From contig NC_091668.1 in assembly GCF_042453785.1 (NCBI RefSeq), forward strand, positions 2,744,501-2,808,500: DNA of 64,000 bases. The letters run 5' to 3'. A program made the position numbers and the translations under genes. The notes beneath the pieces are model-generated. The model was not told where the DNA came from. It ran no database searches and was given only the letters and a program-made list of their open reading frames with translations. This DNA is from Malus domestica (Eukaryota; Streptophyta; Magnoliopsida; Rosales; Rosaceae). Within the stretch, counting starts at the first letter, position 1. The number at the start of each line of letters is the position of its first letter. Positions 35,285-45,318 of this stretch are shown here, one piece after another.

Positions 35285-38200
35285 ATGGCACCCATTAACC
35301 AGATTCTCCAACATTTCCAAGCAATGCCCTTAGCAGTCCCTGCTGCCATCGCTGCTCTGTCTCTGCTCTTCCTGTTTTCCGTCAAAGCTTTGATCTTCCC
35401 CAATAAAAACGCTTTCTCCAAACTCCCTTCTGTTCCAGGTACCTATTACTAATTTCCCACTTTTATTTATTTTTGTGTTTATTTGTTGGCGATTTATGAG
35501 TTTTGATGAACTGGGTGGTCGGTACATTGGAAATTTTGCAGTTGTGCCAGGGCTGCCTGTGGTGGGGAACTTGCTGCAGCTGAAGGAGAAGAAGCCGTAC
35601 AAGACGTTTACTAGGTGGGCTGAGGAGTACGGACCAATTTATTCTATCAGAACTGGTGCTACCACCATGGTTGTTCTCAATACAGCTGATGTTGCCAAAG
35701 AGGTAGGTTTCTCTTTCTCACTAATCACTCTGAAAAACGACATATGGGAGTTAGATCAGTTGGCTAGCGAGCGCAGCTGTACTTTCATCCAAGTTCGAGC
35801 CCTCCTTCCTCTAAGTTAGAGAAGTTCAAATAGAATAAAGAAATAATTCATTATACACACCATATTTATTTGTGTCCCTTCCCATAGAACATCGTCTTTA
35901 TCAACCAAAAGAAAATAAAAAAAATCACCAAGTACAATGTTACATATTCGAAGGGTACTTTTGTTATTTGATGGATAAATAAATTGACCTTAATAGAACT
36001 ACGGAAGTTTGTTTCTACCAGGTGAAATTCAATATTTATCCATCACTGAAACTTCTGAGTGAGGTTAATTTTGGTGGAGTTAGACCTTTGCACCAGTTGA
36101 CCTGGGTAGACAAGTAATTAATCATTGCCAATCGACTCTGTAGCTGAAGTTTAGTATTAAAAATTAAGGGTTTATATGGTACTTTACTTGAATTCATCTT
36201 TTAAAATCAATCATATTTTTTATTTTTGGGTTCTTTAACACTTTTTAAGTTTTAAACCTTGAAAACTTGTTTGGTAAAATTATTTTTAAAAACTAGATTC
36301 AAAACTAACTAAAAATTTGACTTATTTCTTCAAAACACCAAAAGTAAGGTTTTAGAGTTGAGAAATTTTATTTGAACCCATATTTTGTATCTCAACACCA
36401 AGCTTACTTTTTATACTTATATTATATTTTATTTATCTATCATTATCTTTTTACACCCAACGTTATTTCCAAAATTGCCCTTACTTATCAAAACTCAACT
36501 CAATCAAACTTCTTTTTACACCCAACTCAATCTACTTAAAATAAAAATAAAACCCTAATCAGTTCATCATCTTCATGGAGCAAAGCCCCTTCTCTCTCTC
36601 TTTAAAAAAATCCTTCCATCTCCCATGGTTGTCATTTTGCACCCTCATCTGCTCATCCATAGTCATCCAAACCTCATCCCCTTCCTTTTCTTCATCATTT
36701 GACATCTCTAAATTTATAGAGCACTAATTAGCTTAATAATTGGTATGTGTTCAATTGATTGGTTCAATTTTTACATATTGATTCATTTTTCTTTTCAATT
36801 AAATGAGCTTCTGGTTAGAGTGTTTAATGAGTTTGACATGTTTCAATTAAATGAGAATCTTCTAGACTCTATATTCCTATATGTGGTAGAAAAATGGGTA
36901 CGCCCATGATAACTTTTGGTAGATCAATGAATATTTTTAACCATGGATAATTTTATTTTATTTTATTTTTTTTGTCAAAACCGTGGATATTTATTAGATA
37001 CAAAAGTTGCAGACAACAATTCACATTACATTGAACTGTGACTAAAAAGTATATCACCTTTGCACGTTTTAAAGGCGAACTCATAACTAAGCAGTTTTTA
37101 TTGTGGAGCAAAACTTCGAGAATTGATCTAACCTAGATGTGTAATTAAGTTTATGCATTTTAATGATTAAACTGATAAATATTTCAACCACATATGGATT
37201 TAATATCGTAGTATCTTTTAGCCTCTATATGCGACAAAAGTTGCGAACAAAAATTCACAATACATAGAATTGTGGTAAAAAAAAGTATATCGCATTTGCA
37301 CGTTTTATAGGTGAACTCATAGGTAAGCAGTTTTTATTGTTGACCAAAACTTCAGGCATTGATCTAACTTGAATGTATAATTGAGCTTATACATTTTAAT
37401 TATTAAATTCATAAATAGCTCGATCGCATATGAATTTAATATCGTAGTGTCTTTTAACCTCTATATTGGTATCTGTGGCAAAAAAAAGGGTACTTCCATG
37501 AGAAAATTTTGTAGATCGATGAATATTTTCAATCTAAATATGTATTAGATACCAAAAATTATAAGTCTATTCGCGAAAGTCTAAGCCAATGCCACGTACA
37601 TATATTTAGAGAACTGTTATTAACACTCCAAAAATCTCATTCTACACTTTGCACAAATGTATTTTTCTTTCTAATTATAGAAAGTTTGGAGTGTCAAATG
37701 AGATTTTTAGAGAGCCAATAACAATTTTGCTATATTTATATACATTTTATTTTAGTTTGGAAGTCGACTTCCTTTTTTTTTTTTTTTTTTTATCAAGTTG
37801 GGAGTATCACTGATTGTAACCCTGTGCAACTAGTTGTTGATTCGTTGTGAATAATCAACATGATTTCTTACAATGTCTTGGGCGTATGAATAACAAAAAG
37901 AAAACGGTCATGATACAATGACATGCCCTAGTCTCGACTCCGTCGTAGCACGATATTGTCCGCTTTGGGCTCCTGCCACGCCCTCATGGTTTTGTTTCTG
38001 GGAACTCAGACGAGAACTTCCCAGTGGGTCACCTATCCTAGGATTGCTCTCGCCTGAACTCGCTTAACTTCGGAGTTTTGATGGAACCCGAAGCTAGTGA
38101 GTTCCCAAAAGGCCTCGTGCTATAGGAGGTGGGTATGTACATATAAGGCACATCACTCTGTCTCGATGTAGGATGTTACAATCCACCCTCCTTAGGGGCC

Positions 38201-40661
38201 CGACGTCTTTGTCGGCACACTTGCACCGAACGGCAGAGTGGCTTTAGTACTAATTAGTAAACAACTTGTGCATGATGTTTACTTATAACTAAGTGGCATG
38301 AAGGGACAAATGTGTATGTTTCATGCATAACTTGAATAGTATTAGTAAAGTCACACATGTCAATCAACTTGTTGGCAAGTGGCCCTTAGTAGTGAAAAAG
38401 TGTTATGCTCTTGCATAACGGCATGAGTTCGAATTCTATTGGTAACTAATCTAACATCTAACTTACTAATACTATCGCTCGACTCAAAAAAAAAAAAATG
38501 GAAATGTATGTAGTGGATAAACACAATCTCAAATTTTAATTAAACTCACATAACAACGATAAATAAAGGCATTATCACAACTTAGGGGTGGTGAGCAATC
38601 CCATTAAAATGGCACTTAATATATACATATTAAAAACAAAAACAAATTGATGCAAAATCTCCCGACGACTAATACTATTCCAAGTCATGCATGAAAATAC
38701 ACATTTGTCCCTTCATGCCACTTGGTTATAAGCAAACATCATGCACAAGTTGTTTACTAATTAGTATTACTACTATTAGCTTGTATCATGACCGTTTTCT
38801 TTCTGTTATTCATACGCCCAAGACATTGTAAGAAATAATGTTGATTATTCAAAACAAATCAATAACTAGTTGCACAAGGTCACAGTCAGTGATACTCCTA
38901 ACTTGATAAAAAAAGAGCAAAAAAAGGAAGTCGACTTCCAAACTAAAATAAAATGTATATAAATATAGAATAGAAAATTGTTATTAGCATTCCAAAAATC
39001 TCATTTGACACTCCAAACTTTCTATAATTAGAATGAAAAATACAATTGTGCAGAGTGTAGAAGGAGATTTTTGGAGTGCTAATAACAGCTCCTTAAATAT
39101 ATCTGAACAAATATTGTACGTAGCATTGACTTAGACTTTCGCGAATAGATTTATAATTTTTGGTATCTAATAAATATTCAGATTGAAAATATTCATGGAT
39201 TTACAAAATTTTCTCATGGAGGTACCCATTTTTTTGCCACATATACCAATATAGAGGCTAAAAGACAATACGATATTAAATTCATATGTGGTCGAGATAT
39301 TTATGAATTTAATCATTAAAATGCATAAGCTCAATTACACATTCAAGTTAGATCAATTCCTGAAGTTTTGGTCAACAATAAAACTGCTTACCTATGAGTT
39401 CACCTATAAAACGTGGAAAGACGATATACTTTTTAACCATAGTTTTATGTATTGTGAATTTTTGTCCACAACTTTTGTGGCATATAAAGGCTAAAAAATA
39501 TTACGATATTAAATTCATATATGGTCGAAATATTTATTAGTTTAATCATTAAAATGCATAAACTCGAAGTTTTGCTCCACAATAAAAACTGCTTAGCTAT
39601 GAGTTCGCCTATAAAACGTGCAAAGGCGATATACTTTTTAGCCACAGTTCAATGTAATGTGAATTGTTGTCCGCAACTTTTGTACCTAATAATTATTCAC
39701 GGTTAAAAATATTCATTGATCTACCAAAAGTTATCATGGACGTACCCATTTTTCTACCACAGATAAGAATATAGAGGCTAAAAGATTCTCATTGAATTGA
39801 AACATACAAAACTCATTAAACACTCTAACCAGAAGCTCATACCGATTATTAAGCTAATTAGTGCTCTAGAAAATTTAGAGATGTCAAATGATGAAGAAAA
39901 TGAACAGCAAGAGGTTTAGATGACTATGGAGGAGAAATGTCAAAATGAAGTCATATCTTAACTTTTTTTTTTTATAAAGAAAGAAAGACAAAATAAAAAG
40001 GATGGGAAAAGAAGAGTGAAGGGGAGAAGAATAGAAAAAAAAATAAAAAAATCCTACTCTTCTTTCTCTTCCCACCGGCCCTCTCTCCTGATGCTTTCAC
40101 TCTCCTATTTCTCTCCTGATGGTCTCTTTATCTCCTATTTCTCCCTTGATGCTCTCTCTCCTCTTCCTCCCTCTTTCTCCTTTTTCTCTCTCCTTCGATG
40201 CACTCTCCTCTTTGAATCTATCTATGGACGATGATGTCTTTCTTTATTTTTTGTAAATTGTTAAGATTTAAAATAAATTTTGACTCTAATACAAAACAAA
40301 ATTTTGAGTCTTGAAGAAAATTGTTCTTAAGACATGTTCTCAAAAAAAGTTTTGATCAAATGTTAATTTTTTTTAATATAATACCAAACATGCCCTAAGA
40401 TACTGTGTTTTTTCTTGAAGGCTTGAAGCCATGAAAGATCCATTCGATTGAGATTTCAACTGATTTCCGACTTATGGGTTTATCTTTTCCATGGACTTCA
40501 TTATAGAGTTGATAAGCAATAGGCGTGTCCTCAACGCCTATTGCACTGATCAAAGGGTTATAACAATGAAAGTTCTGTTTCTTACTAATTCAATATGTTC
40601 TGATGAACTTGTATGTATTACGGGGAAGATTTTATCCAATACATGAATGTTTATGTATCAT

Positions 40662-40692
<31 letters not shown>

Positions 40693-42473
40693 GTATGAAG
40701 GATTCGTTAAAACTCCCTTTGAATAATTGGTAACCACTTCTGCTCTAATGGTTGTTTCAGGCCATGGTGACCAGATATTCGTCCATGTCAACGAGAAAGC
40801 TATCAAAGGCACTTAAGATTCTCACTTCCGATAAATGTATGGTTGCAACAAGTGACTACAACGATTTTCACAAGATGGTAAAACGACACGTACTCACGAA
40901 TGTTCTTGGAGCGAATGCTCAGGTTTGTTGTTACGGTTCTTGTTCTCACTTTATGCGCATACTATTTCTTATCCGATGATATGGTACATTTGTTATAACT
41001 CCATTAGTGATATTCAGAAGCGACACCGAAGCCAGAGAGATACCATGAGGGAAAATGTTGCTAGCCGATTGCATGCTCATGTAAACAACTCGCCTCAAGA
41101 AGCTATAAATTTCAGAGAGATATTCGAGTCTGAACTCTTTGGAATTGCTTTGAAGCAAGTGAGTGTTGCTTTATTTTGTTAGTACCGAGTATTCTGTAAC
41201 GCTTCCTCCTTGTACTTGACGTTAAAATTGCGAAGTTGAGAATATAGTAGAAACTAACATAATGGTTGCAGGCTATAGGTAAGGATATAGAAGACTCCAT
41301 TAATGTGGAGGAGCTTGGTACTACATTATCAAGAGACGATATCTTTAAGGTTCTAGTGAATGACATGATGGAAGGTGCAATCGAGGTTGATTGGAGAGAC
41401 TTCTTCCCGTACCTGAGATGGGTTCCTAATAAGACCATAGAAAATAACATGAAGAGACTCTCTCGCCGCAGGATAGCAGTAATGAATGTCCTGATCGAAG
41501 AGCAGAAGAAGCGACTTGCTTCAGGAGAGGTGCTCTTTTCTTGCTTTCAAATGCATTATCTTTTTTGGGAACTTCTTAGTAGTTGTACGTGTAACTTGAA
41601 TGGAGTATGAAACAGGAATTGAATTGTTATACCGACTACTTGCTTTCTGAAGCAAAAACGCTTACACCTGAGCAAATAACCATGTTGATTTGGGAAACGA
41701 TTATCGAGACAGCGGATACTACATTGGTAACAACGGAATGGGCTATGTATGAACTTGCAAAAGATCAGAAAAAACAGGTTATTTTAGTTGCTGATTTTTT
41801 AAATTTTGTATGTGCACCGTTTTTTTTTCTTGGTAACTAATACTGGACTACTTTGCCTGGTAATATAACAGGATCGTCTCTTTGAAGAAATTCAAAATGT
41901 TTGCGGAACAGACAAGGTTACTGAGGAACATTTGTCCCAGATGCCGTACCTGGGTGCTGTTTTCCATGAAACTTTAAGGAAGTACAGTCCAGTTCCTATA
42001 GTTCCTCTTAGATATGTGCACGAAGATACCCAATTAGGCGGTTACTATGTTCCTGCCGGAACAGAGGTACTTGATAAATGTTTCCATTAGATATATTTTT
42101 CATTTTTTTCACAACATTGTTATCGATCTTTTACTAAGTTATGCTATTGTACACGCAGATTGCCATTAACATATACGGGTGCAACATGGACAAGAACCAA
42201 TGGGAAAGCCCGGAAGAATGGAAGCCAGAGAGGTTTTTGGAACCAAAACACGACCCGATGGATTTGTACAAGACCATGGCATTTGGAGCCGGTAAGAGGG
42301 TGTGTGCCGGTTCACTGCAGGCAATGCTGATAGCGTGCACCTCCATTGGAAGGTTGGTGCAGGAGTTTGAGTGGAAGCTGAGACATGGGGAGGAAGAAAA
42401 TGTGGCCACCGTTGGGCTCACCACTCGCAAACTCCATCCTATGCATGCAATCCTCAAACCAAGAAATTGGTAA
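35285..42473 (+). CDS. KO: ent-Kaurene oxidase, copy 1 (CYP701A)
   Basis: Eight exons: 35285-35438, 35542-35702, 40761-40922, 41018-41158, 41272-41529, 41616-41777, 41872-42066 and 42159-42473. They give 515 residues (Arabidopsis KO: 509). The enzyme oxidises ent-kaurene to ent-kaurenoic acid in gibberellin synthesis, at the plastid envelope or ER. Visible: an N-terminal hydrophobic anchor (about 13-35), '[19 protein letters not shown]', I-helix 'ETADTT' (about 323-328), ETLR (379-382), PERF (434-437) and the heme loop [10 protein letters not shown] with Cys460. I chose the ATG at 35285, not an in-frame one at 35255, because copy 2 aligns from the same place (MEPMTQ) and its upstream ATG is out of frame. 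Intron 2 is 5058 bp owing to an inserted element. All other introns are short. Confidence 0.95.
35749..35850 (+). mobile_element. tRNA-like SINE relic in intron 2 of KO copy 1
   Basis: 'tagatcagttggctagcg' (A-box-like) and, about 40 bp on, 'agttcgagccc' (B-box-like). The same relic, better preserved, lies at the same place in KO copy 2 (about 45790-45875), so it was there before the gene duplicated. Confidence 0.55.
37612..37735. mobile_element. Small MITE inside left foldback arm
   Basis: A short inverted repeat: 'gttattaacactccaaaaat' faces a right half that reverses to a similar sequence. Its counterpart in the right arm lies at about 38965-39090, so it was present before the arms arose. 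Confidence 0.5.
37919..38240 (-). mobile_element. Cassandra-like LTR (5S-bearing TRIM), 3' part
   Basis: On the minus strand a 262 bp LTR (38180-37919) starts TGTAACATCC and ends GCATGTCA. It is preceded by a purine-rich tract 'aaggagggtggat' and about 60 bp of inner sequence (38240-38181). The LTR holds a 5S-rRNA-like segment (about 38011-38125, with 'aagttaagcgagttc' and 'gagagcaatcctagga'), the hallmark of Cassandra TRIM elements. No 5' LTR is seen, so it is truncated. The right foldback arm lacks this block (junction near 38792-38793), so it went in after the arms formed. Confidence 0.75.
38385..38498 (+). mobile_element. SINE-like insert in the foldback spacer
   Basis: A B-box-like 'gagttcgaattc' (38425-38436) is followed by a tail of A's (38486-38498). 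An A-box is only weakly visible near 38395. It lies in the spacer between the foldback arms. Confidence 0.4.
40661..40690. repeat. (AT)n microsatellite in KO intron 2
   Basis: An uninterrupted AT dinucleotide run about 70 bp before exon 3. KO copy 2 lacks it. Confidence 0.9.
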
Positions 42474-43740
42474 AGCTTAAAAATAAAGCCTCAAACTAAT
42501 TTGAGATGGTTTTAGGATTTTATCTACCTGAAGAAACGTGTAGTATCGCAGTTGAATAAGTTTTGAGCGTCCCTTTTTTTTTGTTGAATGACATCAAACA
42601 TGGTCGGATCTTATTTACTTTTACTTTGTACTACAATACTGCTAAATCAATTTAGTAGAGCGTATGTTGTCGATAACAAAGCTGTTTTGAGACTCGCATC
42701 GGGCCATACTTTGTTTCTTTTTGTGGATTTAGCACCAGCATAACAAGAATAGAGTTCCGATAACACAAGCAGTTCCGCAAAGATTTATTATATAAGTTAA
42801 ATTCCATCCTAATTATCTCTTTAATTATTATTTTTTGTTATTTCTTGTTCTTATTCCTGCTCTAAACCCTATTTATAGATTTTAATTTTAATTTTTATAA
42901 TCTACCTATATCTTACAAGTTAATTGTATTTATCTACCTAATGACAAATTCTTTTTCATAATCAGCTTGTATCACGTATTAATGTCTTTTGTCTGTAGGT
43001 ATATTATGTTTTTTTTGTATCTTTTAGTGATGTCTCATATCTCTCTTATAGGTATAATATACAGTAATATTTTTGTTACTTGAGTTAGGATCGTATGTTC
43101 AGCAAATGGATTTGGGTTAGTAAATTAATTATTTGTTATAAGATATTAAATAGATTTATTCAAATTAGAAAATTTTAATTTATCTCTAATATTTAAAAAA
43201 ATATATAAAAAATTAAATTAAATAAAAAAATAATATTGGACTTAACCTAAAATCATATTGGTTTTTTTGACCCAAATCTAAATGCCCCTAAAAACATTTG
43301 TTTAGAGAGATTCCACTCAAACTGTTCTGTCTGTAAGCAAGTTTGTTATTCTACCTGTTTTCTTAATTGATTATCATTATACAGTCTTCCTATTATTGAG
43401 CTTATTTTTTTGTATTCTGTTCTCCACAATCTTAAATATTGTCAACTTTTATCAATGCGTTTCACGAATACGATTAATCTTCAAATTCCAAACTGTTTTC
43501 ATGAAACACCATATATGTTATTAGATTGGTTATATTCATGAACATACATTAGCATAGTTACGTCATGTTATTATTCTATTTACAAATTTTTTTTATTAAT
43601 AGAAGCGGTAGGATACATCAATTTTGTCGTTCACTCTTATCAGAACACCGAAATAGTAAATCACACACAACTTACGTTCTCAATACCTATAACAATTTCT
43701 GCCTCTATATCTGTAAATTTGATCAAATTAATATATCACT
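42474..43740. other. KO copy 1 3' region and intergenic DNA
   Basis: The first ~200 bp align with the 3' flank of KO copy 2 ('atttgagatggttttaggat'). From about 43290 the sequence resembles 32990-33200, the start of the duplicated upstream region. No other gene is seen. Confidence 0.55.
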
Positions 43741-43755
43741 GAAAAATAAATTAAA

Positions 43756-44215
43756 GAGTTAAGTCCAAATAACTACCCCACTTTTCAGGATGATTTCAAA
43801 CTGGTTCTAACCTTTTAAAACATTCCAAATAACTATCTAAAGTTTTGGAAATGAACATCTATTAGGTTCACTAGCGTTCAGAGATAACATGGACAAATAT
43901 TAAGCGTATTTTAACTCTCAAGTCATCTATGGAGGTTTGAATCTCCAAATTGACACAATTTAGCTAAGCAAATTAATGGTTTACCTTGGCTAAGTGTGTC
44001 AATTTGGGAGATTATAACTCCAAAGACGTCGATTAGTGAAAACCAACTTTAGTACTTGTCCACCTCATCATTTCATGTATGTAACGTCATTATTTAATGT
44101 TGATAAAATCCCATCTAATGTCAAAACATTAAATAGTTGTTTGAAATGTTTTAAAATATTGAGACGAATTTAAAATTATTCCAAAAAAATGGATAGTTTT
44201 TTCGTCATCAACCCT
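43756..44215. mobile_element. Foldback/MITE-like element, about 460 bp
   Basis: The left edge (about 43756-43840) and the reversed right edge (about 44130-44215) match in 'ccaaataacta', 'aaaacatt.caaa.aacta' and neighbouring words, and inner segments ('ttagctaag', 'ggagatt') pair too. The flanks are aaattaaa on both sides (43748-43755 and 44216-44223), but that word is low-complexity. Not present upstream of KO copy 1. Confidence 0.5.
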
Positions 44216-44223
44216 AAATTAAA

Positions 44224-45318
44224 CAATTCTTTATGAAATAATGGACAAAATCAGAAGAGATTTTTCAGTGTGACCGTCACATGAGGTGATACACTACGTC
44301 CGTCACAACTAAACATTTCTCCAAAAACAGGACATTAGTCATGGCCACTTATATATTCCAGGTATCTTTATTGCCATATTTCCAATTCGAGGCCAACTCA
44401 TGAATGGAATCTGGAACCCTTTCGACTCCCGCTTGACATCTCAATCCTCCCTTTTTGTCTTCACGCCTGACAAACGACTGCTTCATTTGGGGAACAAACT
44501 TCCAAAACGGCATAGCCCTGCTTCAATTTCCCAAGTACAAGAATCCAAATTAATGCCGCGCAATAAGATTCAATTAAGAAATTTAATCGAAACGGCAAAG
44601 TTGTTGTGATAATATTCTAAATCAATAATTTTGTCAATGTATTTTAATTATTAACGTTTCTGTTGATATGATTAAGTTGGAGACATGAGGTGGAGAAAAA
44701 TTTGTTTACAACGTTAACTATCATGTGACATATATTAAGTGAATCACATTAATTTTCTCATAGTAGTACCTACTTGACTCAGGAACTATAACATGACATG
44801 TTGGAGGAAAATCATATAGCAAAGATGTTATTTTGATAATAATTTAAGCTAATTACGTACTATTGTGTATTCTAATTTTTTACAATGGTGTGTAATCGAC
44901 TCAGGACAATAGCATTCCCGTTGATATGCTTAGAGCTTAGAGGCATGACGTGCAGACAAATTTATCTCATCGAGCTGATATTTCAAATTCAAATTAATTA
45001 TATATGACTGTGTTTTAATTATTTTTATAACAGTACATGATTAACTTATTATTTTGATAACTATGTGTTTTAATTATTTTTATAACAGTACGTGATTAAT
45101 TTATTATTTCGATTGACAAACCGTAGTGGGCATATTCCTTTCCTCAGCTTACTTAGAAAGACGACGAATTTCCCACTTGTATTTAATCCCACCGCAATTT
45201 TCCATCGTATCGGCAAAAATATATTGTATATGCTGCTGTTCTGCTGGGTAAATGCAACTTTCACAACCAACCCAGCAGCAGACCCAGCACCTTTCCTCTC
45301 AACTTTCTCAGAGAATCA
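44224..45318. other. Duplicated upstream region of KO copy 2
   Basis: Pieces align with 33200-33850 and 34890-35284 upstream of copy 1 (for example 'gtaatcgactcaggacaata'). It lacks the 459 bp tandem block. No intact gene is seen. Confidence 0.6.

Larger units (their letters stand above)
36168..40395. mobile_element. PIF/Harbinger-like foldback element in KO intron 2
   Basis: The left end 'gggtttatatggtacttta' and reversed right end 'gggcatgtttggtattata' are imperfect inverted repeats. The flanks are TAA (36165-36167 and 40396-40398), the target used by PIF/Harbinger elements. KO copy 2 has a single TAA at the same spot (46266-46268) inside otherwise alignable sequence, an empty site. Most of the 4228 bp is a long inverted repeat: the left arm (at least 36690-38340) pairs with the right arm (about 38690-39910), and weaker pairing probably reaches the ends. 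Each arm also holds direct repeats of about 240 bp and a small MITE. No transposase is seen. The class call rests on the TAA and the TIR resemblance and could be wrong. Confidence 0.65.

Noticed and set aside
38011-38125. A functional 5S rRNA gene
   Set aside because: Diverged, embedded in a TG...CA LTR-like unit, and better explained as the 5S segment of a Cassandra-type element.
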